The translations under genes were made by a program, and so were the position numbers. Of a DNA stretch of 24,847 nucleotides, positions 15,891 to 22,901 are shown in pieces. The stretch covers positions 1-24,847 of IMG/VR virus record IMGVR_UViG_3300030104_001316, one strand, 5' to 3'. The DNA comes from a virus. Within the stretch, counting starts at the first letter, position 1; each line of letters starts with the position of its first letter. The notes under the pieces were generated by a model, which was given only the letters and a program-made list of their open reading frames with translations, did no database searches and was not told the DNA's origin.

Positions 15891-16112
15891 TTATTCTAAA
15901 TTATATCCATTTAGCTTAGTAGATTCTCTATGTTTAGAATAGATTTTTCTAAGCTTAAAAATTAAATGCTTATCATCTCTAGGGGACAGGTCATATATAG
16001 GAGTCTTAGGTTTAACCTCTCTTTTGACCTCCACACAGGCATCAATACCATCCTTCTCACCCATAAGCTCACACATTTTCTCCATTATCTCGTTCCAAAT
16101 TTCTACCTTCAT
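15891..16112 (-). CDS. Hypothetical 73-aa protein
   Basis: A 73-aa protein with an acidic N-terminal helix (NEIMEKMCELMGEKDG) and a basic C-terminal half (FKLRKIYSKHRESTK). GAGAAG precedes the ATG. It overlaps the upstream 65-aa gene by 44 bases. There is no membrane segment or zinc motif. Function unknown; it is part of the small-gene cluster between SSB and the helicase. Confidence 0.7.
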   Translation of the reverse strand: MKVEIWNEIMEKMCELMGEKDGIDACVEVKREVKPKTPIYDLSPRDDKHLIFKLRKIYSKHRESTKLNGYNLE

Positions 16113-16266
16113 CTTCTCTTTTATCCTTTCTAGTTACCACTAATCCTCTTTGCTCTGCCTTCTTCCATATAAACTTTACAAAATCATCTACGTCTTCCTG
16201 GTCTGCATCAGAACCCATTGTTATTACTAGGGATTCTAGCTCATCTACCATTTTAAATTTCATCAT
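16069..16266 (-). CDS. Hypothetical 65-aa acidic protein
   Basis: A 65-aa protein with GGAGAG ahead of a double ATG (16266 and 16263), so the exact start is uncertain by one codon. It has an acidic, helical body (SDADQEDVDDFVKFIWKKAE) and a charged tail. It overlaps the stop of the upstream 44-aa zinc protein by 14 bases. No family recognised. Confidence 0.7.
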   Translation of the reverse strand: MMKFKMVDELESLVITMGSDADQEDVDDFVKFIWKKAEQRGLVVTRKDKREDEGRNLERDNGENV

Positions 16267-16387
16267 AGCTCTCCGTAATTATTTTTAATAAATCATCCCA
16301 AAACATATCTTCTCTTCTTTTGCACGCGTTACATAAATTATCATTTAATAAATCAAAATCCTTTAGACAATCTCTGCACATCTTCAT
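16253..16387 (-). CDS. Mini zinc-finger protein, 44 aa
   Basis: Hand-translated from an ATG with TAGGAG at seven bases. The protein starts MKMCRDCLKDFDLLNDN, then LCNACKRRED and an acidic helical tail. Two CxxC pairs (C4/C7 and C19/C22), twelve residues apart, form a compact zinc finger similar to other tiny phage zinc-ribbon proteins in this block. It overlaps the next gene by 14 bases. Likely a protein- or nucleic-acid-binding adaptor; function unknown. Confidence 0.75.
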   Translation of the reverse strand: MKMCRDCLKDFDLLNDNLCNACKRREDMFWDDLLKIITESYDEI

Positions 16388-16406
16388 AATAAACTCCTAA
16401 AAATTT

Positions 16407-16448
16407 AGAGGGTACGATAAATAAACCAATGAAAAAACCGTACCCTCT
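16407..16448. repeat. 10-bp perfect hairpin between SSB and zinc-finger genes
   Basis: AGAGGGTACG (16407-16416) pairs perfectly with CGTACCCTCT (16439-16448) around a 22-base AT-rich loop. It lies in the 75-base gap after the SSB-like gene on the minus strand. There, the stem is followed by AAATTTTTAGGAG, which is a short T run and then the next gene's ribosome site. This could be a leaky terminator, an mRNA-end stabiliser or a processing site that lowers expression after SSB. It may also be a protein-binding palindrome. Confidence 0.65.
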
Positions 16449-16462
16449 GACTGATCAATAAA

Positions 16463-17035
16463 CTAGAAAGGAAGTTCTTCTTCTTTTCTTTCTGCTCCCT
16501 CCCAAATAAATATAGACTGAGCTTTAGCAGATACTTTTTCTTCGCCTTGTTTATTAGTCCAAGACTCGTGGACTACATCTATAATAACAGGCATACCAGA
16601 TATATCACTTTCGTTTATATTTGGTAGAAAAAATTTACCTTCGTTATCTGCCTCTGTCTTAATCTGGAATGAATCTAATAGTTCTAAGTATGATTTATTA
16701 GAACGACTATTTTCTTCTAGACCAGCGTGGTCTGCGTTGGAAGGGTCTGGTTTTTTAAATCTAAAAAAACCTTTTGACTTTAGTTTTCTACCAGAGAACA
16801 AACCTTTGTCTACTTCCTTACCATCGCTCTCAACTGATTCACCTTTATTATCTTCACTTACCTCAAACATTATATCGTATACGTCAGCTAAGAACTGATT
16901 CCTTACCTTAACTTCTCTTTTACTCAACTCTAGTGCATTAGCCTTATACTTTCCCTCTGGAATCAGCATAGGTATATCTTGTGATGGATCGTAATATGCT
17001 TCGTCACTAGCCATTATATTATCTACGTCAGACAT
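16463..17035 (-). CDS. Single-stranded DNA-binding protein-like (OB fold, acidic tip)
   Basis: A 190-aa protein with AAGGAG seven bases ahead of the ATG. IPEGKYKANALELSKREVKV followed by DVYDIMFEVSED, and later GMPVIIDVVHESWTNKQGEE, look like OB-fold strands of phage SSB-like proteins. The C-terminus ends EEELPF, the acidic tip with terminal Phe by which SSBs recruit partners (compare DDDIPF in E. coli SSB). It overlaps the annealing-protein gene by eight bases and follows the exonuclease, forming a recombination set. It should coat ssDNA at forks and recombination ends. Assignment rests on the tip, strand pattern and context. Confidence 0.8.
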   Translation of the reverse strand: MSDVDNIMASDEAYYDPSQDIPMLIPEGKYKANALELSKREVKVRNQFLADVYDIMFEVSEDNKGESVESDGKEVDKGLFSGRKLKSKGFFRFKKPDPSNADHAGLEENSRSNKSYLELLDSFQIKTEADNEGKFFLPNINESDISGMPVIIDVVHESWTNKQGEEKVSAKAQSIFIWEGAERKEEELPF

Positions 17036-17603
17036 TATCTGTCTCCTTATCTTTTTCTTTTGATATCAACTGCTCTAAAGCTTGGACTGTCTTTTCCAAG
17101 TTTGACTTATTGACCTTACCACTCTCTAGTGCATTCTTAACTTTACTTAGGTGTGGTTCTCCCACTTTTTTTGCTATAGCTTCTAAGTACTTTATTTCAT
17201 CTGATGATATAGAAGTATCTGGCAAGTCTTCACCTGCAAATATATATAGACCTAAACCATGTAGAGCTATTGCTTTAGCTAGACATCTTTGTATTGATGT
17301 ATTAACTTCAAAAGCATTAGGCTTCTTTATTGTTTGATTTCTATTATCTAATACAGGGTGTACTTGTTCTCTAGTTATATCATTAACTGTAACAGATACC
17401 TTTACAAAGCAACCAGCTTCTGTCTCCATGTATGGTTGCCTAATCCCATTAACCTCCCAATCGTGTGTCTCCCAGGTAGCATCTGGAGCAACTCTAAGTA
17501 GCTCCCTAACTGCCCATGCCCAACTAAGATAGGTAAACATACCTTTCTTTTCTGACTTAGCAGAGACATCTATATTATCTAGCTTTTCAAAAACGCTATT
17601 CAT
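17028..17603 (-). CDS. Single-strand annealing protein, DUF1071 (Sak3-like)
   Basis: A 191-aa protein. TYLSWAWAVRELLRVAPDAT (24-43), the central CFVKVSVTV, HPVLDNRNQTIKKP and QRCLAKAIALHGLGLYIFAGEDL (105-127) are the blocks I associate with DUF1071, a group placed with Rad52-like phage annealases. The C-terminal 60 residues are helical and lysine-rich. It sits between a RecB/Cas4-like nuclease and an SSB-like gene, the classical exonuclease-annealase-SSB arrangement. It should pair complementary ssDNA during repair or replication-linked recombination. Family assignment is by motif recall. Confidence 0.87.
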   Translation of the reverse strand: MNSVFEKLDNIDVSAKSEKKGMFTYLSWAWAVRELLRVAPDATWETHDWEVNGIRQPYMETEAGCFVKVSVTVNDITREQVHPVLDNRNQTIKKPNAFEVNTSIQRCLAKAIALHGLGLYIFAGEDLPDTSISSDEIKYLEAIAKKVGEPHLSKVKNALESGKVNKSNLEKTVQALEQLISKEKDKETDNV

Positions 17604-17607
17604 TCTA

Positions 17608-18492
17608 TTACTCGCTTCCTATTTCAAAAGATACATGAGGACAAAACTCTCTGACAGGACAAAATCTTTGACATTTTATCCCACCCCAAGTTTCTACGTC
17701 GCTACATTTACTCGGAGTCTTTTTGCTCTCAAGTGACTCAAGTAGTGCATCTCTTTTTGTTGTAAAAAATTCTAATAAATGATCGTTGTGTATATACGGA
17801 ACCTCTACTAAATATATATTCTTATCTACTCCTCTATCTCTAGCAGCCATAAGACCTCCATCTCGAACTGTCATCTGAACATACATCTTCTCTACATTTT
17901 TTCCTGTAGATTCTAATAGATACCTATACATATTTATTTGCCAACCCCAATCCTCTAGGTCTGCTTTCTCTGGATTCCTCCACCACCTCTTTACTTTTTT
18001 AGGAGTTCCTGCCTTGCCCCATCTACCACTCCTTTTATAGACTGCTCCACTAGGGTCATCATCTAAATAAAAATCTAGACCAAGAACCTTAGCTGCTTTG
18101 AAAGAGCCAGTATTTTTATAATCTATTAATGTTTCTGTAGACTCTTGATATAAATCTACAATTCCTGTTATATCTATTCCTTCTAGCTGAATCTCTGCAT
18201 CTTCTTCGCTAGCATTATCTTCTAATCTTTTATGATGTAGTGTACCAGCTAGAGCAAATGCTTGAGCCTGAGGGTCTAAATAATAATCTTCTGTTCTCTC
18301 TAGATAAGCTTGACAGGTTCCATTAATTAACTCGGTAACACTAGGCTTTCTGTCTGGATCTCTGACCTTAGACATCTCTTTGAGAGCAGTATAATATACA
18401 CCCATTCTCTCTAAGTCTAGCTTGTCATTATCTAAAGCATCTTCAAAAGTAATTGTCTCGCCATCTGGATATTTAAAACCAATTCCTGGCAT
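17608..18492 (-). CDS. PD-(D/E)XK exonuclease, RecB/Cas4-like with Fe-S cysteines
   Basis: A 294-aa nuclease with GAGGAG seven bases ahead of the ATG. Motifs in order: GTLHHKRLE (H86 or H87), ITGIVDLY (D113), LIDYKNTGS (D124 and K126, the D-x-K core) and WGWQINMYRYLLE (Q185, Y189, motif III). The C-terminus has KCQRFCPVREFCP; C274, C278 and C284, together with C60, are the expected 4Fe-4S ligands of Cas4/AddB-type nucleases. It should resect DNA ends for the annealing protein encoded five bases downstream. There is no CRISPR gene nearby, so a Cas4 adaptation role is not indicated. Confidence 0.9.
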   Translation of the reverse strand: MPGIGFKYPDGETITFEDALDNDKLDLERMGVYYTALKEMSKVRDPDRKPSVTELINGTCQAYLERTEDYYLDPQAQAFALAGTLHHKRLEDNASEEDAEIQLEGIDITGIVDLYQESTETLIDYKNTGSFKAAKVLGLDFYLDDDPSGAVYKRSGRWGKAGTPKKVKRWWRNPEKADLEDWGWQINMYRYLLESTGKNVEKMYVQMTVRDGGLMAARDRGVDKNIYLVEVPYIHNDHLLEFFTTKRDALLESLESKKTPSKCSDVETWGGIKCQRFCPVREFCPHVSFEIGSE

Positions 18493-18529
18493 TATAAGAC
18501 TCCTCTCATTCTATTATTTTTAACATATA

Positions 18530-18559
18530 ATATTAATACTTACTAGGGTACCTAAGCAA
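18530..18559 (-). promoter_or_regulatory. Possible sigma70-like promoter for the recombination genes
   Basis: On the minus strand TTGCTT (18559-18554) lies 18 bases before TAATAT (18535-18530), about 37 bases ahead of the exonuclease start. It falls in one of the few non-coding gaps of the early block, where a new promoter would make sense. The boxes are imperfect and the sequence is AT-rich, so chance matches are likely. Confidence 0.25.
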
Positions 18560-18581
18560 GAAAATAATTTTCTGCTTGCTT
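18554..18581. repeat. Imperfect hairpin in the 18.5-kb gap
   Basis: AAGCAAG (18554-18560) pairs with CTTGCTT (18575-18581). Inner AAAA and TTTT can extend the stem with a three-base bulge. It lies in the 147-base gap between the 54-aa zinc-finger gene and the exonuclease gene. Only the plus-strand reading has T-rich sequence after it, so it is not a clear terminator for the minus block. The rest of the gap holds an alternating TA run (18629-18639) and nothing coding that I can see. Confidence 0.4.
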
Positions 18582-18639
18582 TTCGTTTGATTAGCGATTA
18601 TATTGTAAGTATCTTTGTTGGTTGGGCTATATATATATA

Positions 18640-18804
18640 CTACTTTTTACTTTCTCTAGTTCTATCTAGTTGTTTGTTAAATTCATCAGCAGTTGTAGGC
18701 TCACCTTTTAAATTATGGAGATAACATTTTGAACAATAAGGAACGTTATCCTCAATAACTACAGCGACCTTATCGCAATCTATACAATGATTAGGCATAG
18801 GCAT
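18640..18804 (-). CDS. Mini zinc-finger protein, 54 aa
   Basis: Hand-translated frame whose ATG overlaps the previous stop (TAATG) and follows GAGGTAGAG. The product begins MPMPNHCIDCDKVAVV, then VPYCSKCYLHNLKG and a charged tail ending ESKK. C7/C10 and C24/C27 make one zinc-ribbon. A second ATG at 18798 is also possible. It ends the amidoligase-side gene run before the 147-base gap. Function unknown. Confidence 0.78.
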   Translation of the reverse strand: MPMPNHCIDCDKVAVVIEDNVPYCSKCYLHNLKGEPTTADEFNKQLDRTRESKK

Positions 18805-19019
18805 TACTCTACCTCTACAGCATCATTAGTATGTCTAACTCTATCCCACAGTATCTCATACACTTTGTCAGTCTTAGGGTCTCTCCATCTCTCACAACCA
18901 CCATCTCCATAATCTTCTCCATCAATAAACTCCCAAGAACTTTCTCCACAATCAGAGAATCCCATCTCGTCTAGATCGATTCCCTCTTTCTTTTTCCATT
19001 TTCTTTTATCAATTAACAT
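18804..19019 (-). CDS. Hypothetical 71-aa acidic protein
   Basis: A 71-aa protein with a basic start (DKRKWKKKEG), then an Asp/Glu/Gly-rich middle (GESSWEFIDGEDYGDGGCE) and KVYEILWDRVRH. It has only two cysteines, so no zinc site of its own is evident. Three bases separate it from the upstream 238-aa gene, and its stop overlaps the 54-aa zinc-finger start. No family recognised. Confidence 0.7.
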   Translation of the reverse strand: MLIDKRKWKKKEGIDLDEMGFSDCGESSWEFIDGEDYGDGGCERWRDPKTDKVYEILWDRVRHTNDAVEVE

Positions 19020-19021
19020 CT

Positions 19022-19738
19022 TTACCTTTCCTCTCTGATAATTTTATAATTATTATCTGAATTAAAAACAGACATAATAGATATTCTAAAAGACGCTATC
19101 TCATCTGGAGTTCCATACAAGGTTCCATCTTCTCCCTCTAGCAACTTGTAAGTATGAACACTATATATCTTTCTATCACCGATTGTTTTATCAACAGAAA
19201 TACCTATATCATATCCATCTAGACAATCCCAATATATATCATCTGTCTCTAACTCTCCAGACCAACTTTCTACAGTAGCTTTTAGGTAGTCAATCAACTC
19301 ACTTTTATTATATCTGTAATCGTGAGGACTAAGTTTCTGTACTTTTCTGATATTATTTAACATATCCCTTCTCTCTATCTGCTTCTTCTTAAACTTAGAA
19401 TAATTTTTAGAATATATTATACAAAAAGTATCCTTATCCCAATCTATATTATAATCCTCTCTCAAGTCTTTTAATTGACAGCCATAATCATTATTATATC
19501 CTTCTATTATAGAGGTTGGTATTAACTGTAAAACAGCTTGTAATACGTCGTCTAAATTCTTATCGACACTACTATCTCCATTCTCCATATTAGAGAGTAA
19601 CTCATCAGCTAAATCTAATTTCTCAGCTATATTATTTCTCTCGTTGTTATACATCCACTCTATAAACTTATCTGCTCTTATGTAATAAGTTTTCTTCTTA
19701 CTCTCAGTCTCTACATTTCCGTGGTATACATTTCCCAT
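19022..19738 (-). CDS. Hypothetical 238-aa protein of the amidoligase gene run
   Basis: A 238-aa protein starting behind GGAGG, with its ATG overlapping the previous stop (TAATG). It is a mix of helices (KFIEWMYNNERNNIAEKLDL) and a tyrosine-rich, probably beta C-terminal half (DIYWDCLDGYDIGISVDKT). No catalytic motif, signal or membrane segment is visible. Tight coupling to the 128-aa gene and closeness to the amidoligase suggest a shared process. Function unknown. Confidence 0.75.
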   Translation of the reverse strand: MGNVYHGNVETESKKKTYYIRADKFIEWMYNNERNNIAEKLDLADELLSNMENGDSSVDKNLDDVLQAVLQLIPTSIIEGYNNDYGCQLKDLREDYNIDWDKDTFCIIYSKNYSKFKKKQIERRDMLNNIRKVQKLSPHDYRYNKSELIDYLKATVESWSGELETDDIYWDCLDGYDIGISVDKTIGDRKIYSVHTYKLLEGEDGTLYGTPDEIASFRISIMSVFNSDNNYKIIREER

Positions 19739-20124
19739 TATTCTTCCTCCATTACTATTGTTTTAAATTGCCTATCTACCTCTGGCTCTTTATTCTCTAT
19801 ACCTATCATTCTCTCTATAAACACAAGCTCTATATCATCAGTCTTATCCTTGAATACCTCTTTAGCTTTTTCATATACATCTGTCAATTCCAAGCCAGAG
19901 TAAACAGATTCTATCTTCTCTGTATCGATCTCAGATGTGTAAAGCTCGTACCATATATCTGTCTCTGGAACATTGAGCTGCATTTCTATTTCTCTATCCA
20001 TATTATCTATGAATATTATCCTATGTCTAAAGTTATTATACTTTATATTTACTTTCTTTATCTCGCTGATGCCATACATATCAAGTATCTTATGTATAGC
20101 AGAGTTCATATTCTTTGTGTCCAT
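19738..20124 (-). CDS. Hypothetical 128-aa acidic protein downstream of amidoligase
   Basis: A 128-aa acidic protein with AGGAGAG ahead of its ATG, eight bases after the amidoligase stop. Pattern: an N-terminal helix, then strands (VNIKYNNFRHRIIFID and EIEMQLNVPETDIWYELY), then an acidic C-terminus ending EEE. No cysteine and no recognised motif. It could be a small substrate, carrier or regulator of the amidoligase module, which is only a guess from adjacency. Confidence 0.72.
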   Translation of the reverse strand: MDTKNMNSAIHKILDMYGISEIKKVNIKYNNFRHRIIFIDNMDREIEMQLNVPETDIWYELYTSEIDTEKIESVYSGLELTDVYEKAKEVFKDKTDDIELVFIERMIGIENKEPEVDRQFKTIVMEEE

Positions 20125-20132
20125 ATTCTCTC

Positions 20133-21437
20133 CTATATGTTTATTCCTATTTCTGTATATTCTCCAACTATTTCAGGGTTATAGAATTTTAATATTCTTT
20201 TCACTATGTAGGCTCTTAAGTCTGTGTCTACTTCTAATAGGTGGAAGAATTCATCTACAGCTAATGGAGTCATTGAAGTTTTAGATTTCTCTATATATTG
20301 ACTTAGTGCATAGGTCTTTTTGTAATCGTTGAAGGTAGTTATATTACCTCTGTCTAGTCTAGCTAGTTTTATTCCTGCTTCAACTATTCTCTGACATATC
20401 TCTATCCAATTTATAATCTTATCTGCATCTAGTGTTCCAGAGTGATGTCTAAACTCTATAGAGCCATGTATTATCCTAGAGTGCATATTGACTCCACAAT
20501 ATCTAGAATCATTATACTTCTCGTAAGAGGGGTAAGTATCGAACGCTTGATACCAAGTGTCTATGAAATCTTGGTCATCACAAATATCCATTATGTGTCC
20601 CATAGTCATTGGTATTCTTTTACACCATCTACTATTTCTCCTAGAGTCTGGTAGCATCTTATATATTATCTGTTCACTTAGCTTTGAGACTGCTAATATA
20701 TATTTAATCTCTCTCCACTTTAAGTCTCTAGCGTCTATGTGTATATGCATACCACAACTTCTATTGACTGACCACCCTATTCGTTTTAAATCTGTAGTGA
20801 TATTATCAATAGATTGGTATAGCTCATCTCCAGATAAACCACCTCTAGTTATAAATTCTCTGCCAACACCATCTCCAGAATCTATACTTCCATCATGAAC
20901 TACTCTCCAGTTGTTCCTAAACTCCCAGTTACTTTCGTAGTAGCCGTATTCCATAGCTTCATAGTCATCATTCACAGCTTCTAGTTCTAAGCCTACTGCT
21001 CTGCTAAACTTATTTCTATTAAAGCATTTAGACTCGTGTAAGTCTACATTACCATAACTATCTAAGTCTACATCTTCTCCCTCTCCAGGATAGCAATCCT
21101 CACAGTAGTATTCTTGGTGTGTCTCAGACCATATAGCGTAGTCTCTATTGACAGTATTATCACAACTCTCACAATATGTGAATATCTCGTTATAACAATC
21201 ATCACAATATGTCTCTCCATTGGTAGTGTATACGTCATCAATGGGGTAATCATCGCAACAAGACTGGCATTCGTAATGTCTCTCGCTGTAGCAATCTTCA
21301 CAATAATCTTCTCCATGAAAGCCACAAAGACGCTCACTCTCAGAGATGATTCCTCGACAACCTTCACACCTTATATTCTCTTCTTCTCTAGTTTGATTTT
21401 TCTCTTGATATGTATCATTATTATTATCTGTAGGCAT
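20133..21437 (-). CDS. Amidoligase (COOH-NH2 ligase) with three N-terminal zinc modules
   Basis: A 434-aa protein, start behind AGGAG. Residues 24-115 carry six CxxC pairs (C24/27, 46/49, 57/60, 78/81, 89/92, 112/115), three LIM-like zinc modules with the repeating end YCEDCY. From about 147 the catalytic domain matches Amidoligase_2: GLELEAV (149-155), HDGSI (181-185), GREFITRGGLSGDEL (192-206), SCGMHIHIDARDL (227-239) and SIEFRHHSGTLDADKI (326-341). These are the acidic, His and Arg residues of a glutamine-synthetase-like ATP-binding ligase. The family makes amide or peptide bonds between a carboxyl group and an amine. An amidotransferase of class II lies two genes upstream. The substrate is unknown; zinc modules may select a protein or nucleic acid. 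Confidence 0.9.
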   Translation of the reverse strand: MPTDNNNDTYQEKNQTREEENIRCEGCRGIISESERLCGFHGEDYCEDCYSERHYECQSCCDDYPIDDVYTTNGETYCDDCYNEIFTYCESCDNTVNRDYAIWSETHQEYYCEDCYPGEGEDVDLDSYGNVDLHESKCFNRNKFSRAVGLELEAVNDDYEAMEYGYYESNWEFRNNWRVVHDGSIDSGDGVGREFITRGGLSGDELYQSIDNITTDLKRIGWSVNRSCGMHIHIDARDLKWREIKYILAVSKLSEQIIYKMLPDSRRNSRWCKRIPMTMGHIMDICDDQDFIDTWYQAFDTYPSYEKYNDSRYCGVNMHSRIIHGSIEFRHHSGTLDADKIINWIEICQRIVEAGIKLARLDRGNITTFNDYKKTYALSQYIEKSKTSMTPLAVDEFFHLLEVDTDLRAYIVKRILKFYNPEIVGEYTEIGINI

Positions 21438-21445
21438 ATATACTC

Positions 21446-21772
21446 CTATGATATAGCATAATGACTAGCAGAGATTAAGATAAACACAGAGTGTGATATC
21501 TCTCTTAACCAACCAATACGTTTTAGTGTACGATACATATTCTCTGGAGATAGGTCATCTACGATCTCGCCATTGACCTCAGAGATTCTATCTGCTAAGT
21601 GAGACATATACTCCTCGATATTCTCAGATTCTACGAATGGATTTTTCTTAGCTCTATTATAGAGCATCTCCATTACATATCTCTTAGACTTTATCTTTAT
21701 AGGAGAATCTATCCCTACAATAACAGCCATTCTCTTTTTCTTTTTATATCCACTTTTTGTAAGCAGAGCCAT
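21446..21772 (-). CDS. Hypothetical 108-aa protein between amidotransferase and amidoligase
   Basis: A 108-aa protein with GGAGG ahead of the ATG; its start lies inside the 3' end of the amidotransferase gene (29-base overlap). Basic start (KSGYKKKKRMAVIVGIDSP), then a helical body (EMLYNRAKKNPF, YMSHLADRISE) and LKRIGWLREISHSVFI. The placement makes it a likely co-translated part of the amidotransferase-amidoligase run. No zinc, ATP or catalytic motif; no family recognised. Confidence 0.72.
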   Translation of the reverse strand: MALLTKSGYKKKKRMAVIVGIDSPIKIKSKRYVMEMLYNRAKKNPFVESENIEEYMSHLADRISEVNGEIVDDLSPENMYRTLKRIGWLREISHSVFILISASHYAIS

Positions 21773-22853
21773 AAGAACCTCCCTCTATCTGAAGTTGCTC
21801 ATCTATCTTTACGTCTCCGTGGCAACTCTCGCAGTAATAGTAATCACCCTCTCGCCTTGCTATGTCTGCATAGTCTCCACAGATACAACAGTCTAAGCCT
21901 ACATCTTTAATCTTACTATCTAGATTAGTTCTATCTACTTCACAATCTAGACAAGAGTAGTCTTCTCCATATTTGATTAAGTCTATATACTCTGTCTTTT
22001 TATTACAATATATACAAATAGGTCTCTCAGAATAATCTACAAACTCTGTACTATTAAAATAGTCGTAAGAATTGTAGCCATAGTAATTCTTGAGAGGAGT
22101 ATAGTTGTACTCTAATGTATTAGACTCTATCTTCTCTAACTTAGCGTTGGTGCCTGTATCAGAGAACTTATTTACATCATATATATAATGTGTATCTATC
22201 GTAACATCATATATATAAGCCTTGACTCCATATTTAGATAGAGCCTTCTTGAGATGTTCTTTTGTAGAGGCGTAGAATAATACCTTAGCTTTTTTCCAAT
22301 AGGCAACTGCTAAGTCTCTACCTCCCTCATGTAATAGATTAAGTTCAGTCTTAGAATTTTTTATCCAAGACAGTGCATAATCTCCATATATCTCATCTAG
22401 AGCTTTCTGTAAACTCTCGTTATCATTTATAAAATGAAACAAGTATTGAGAGTCTACCTCATATAACTCTTTATGCTTTTCGTCTATGTCCTCGTGATTG
22501 TATATCATACCATTATGAGCACCAATCGTATTACCCACTACAAATGGGTGAGCATTACGAGCTGTAATGGCTCCCTCTGTAGCGTGTCTCGTATGGAGCA
22601 TACATATACTAGTATCATATCTATATTCATTAGATATCTTGTTATACTCTGGTGAGTCTACAAATACATCAGAACTCTGTAGAGTCTTGTATATGATAGG
22701 CTCATCTTTTTCTGAGATAACTGATACTCCCGTAGAGTGCTTGCCTCTATCGGCAATACCTCTTAGTAGAGACTTAGATATCTTACGAACTTTTCTCATC
22801 TGGTGCCTGTTTTGCTCGTACGGCTTTTTGGCGAAACCAGCTAGTCCACACAT
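21744..22853 (-). CDS. Class II glutamine amidotransferase with C-terminal zinc ribbons
   Basis: A 369-aa protein, start behind AAAGGAG. It begins MCGLAGF, placing the catalytic Cys at residue 2, as in Ntn amidotransferases of the GlmS/PurF/AsnB type. ADRGKHSTG (35-42), HTRHATEGA (87-95), NAHPF, AHNGMIYN (112-119), EVDSQ (132-136) and GDYALSW (157-163) are all intact. After residue 230 no synthetase or sugar-isomerase domain follows; instead come a tyrosine-rich linker and two zinc ribbons (C280/283 with C301/304, and C322-C325 with C341/344). It should release ammonia from glutamine for an acceptor enzyme. The amidoligase two genes downstream is the natural candidate, which is inference. Confidence 0.9.
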   Translation of the reverse strand: MCGLAGFAKKPYEQNRHQMRKVRKISKSLLRGIADRGKHSTGVSVISEKDEPIIYKTLQSSDVFVDSPEYNKISNEYRYDTSICMLHTRHATEGAITARNAHPFVVGNTIGAHNGMIYNHEDIDEKHKELYEVDSQYLFHFINDNESLQKALDEIYGDYALSWIKNSKTELNLLHEGGRDLAVAYWKKAKVLFYASTKEHLKKALSKYGVKAYIYDVTIDTHYIYDVNKFSDTGTNAKLEKIESNTLEYNYTPLKNYYGYNSYDYFNSTEFVDYSERPICIYCNKKTEYIDLIKYGEDYSCLDCEVDRTNLDSKIKDVGLDCCICGDYADIARREGDYYYCESCHGDVKIDEQLQIEGGSYGSAYKKWI

Positions 22854-22901
22854 AGAATCTCCTTTCTATCGTTGTTAAAGTATTACTACATATAAACATC
22901 T

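Noticed and set aside
17608-18492. Cas4 of a CRISPR system
   Set aside because: No repeat array or other cas gene is present, and its neighbours are an annealase and an SSB-like gene.
19768-21461. Long plus-strand reading frames opposite the amidoligase and its neighbours
   Set aside because: They are antisense to genes with conserved domains, consist of Leu/Ile/Ser-rich low-complexity translation and lack ribosome sites.
21744-22853. Amidotransferase read as a truncated GlmS, PurF or asparagine synthetase
   Set aside because: The Ntn domain is whole and is followed by intact zinc ribbons, so it is a fusion of its own kind rather than a broken housekeeping gene.
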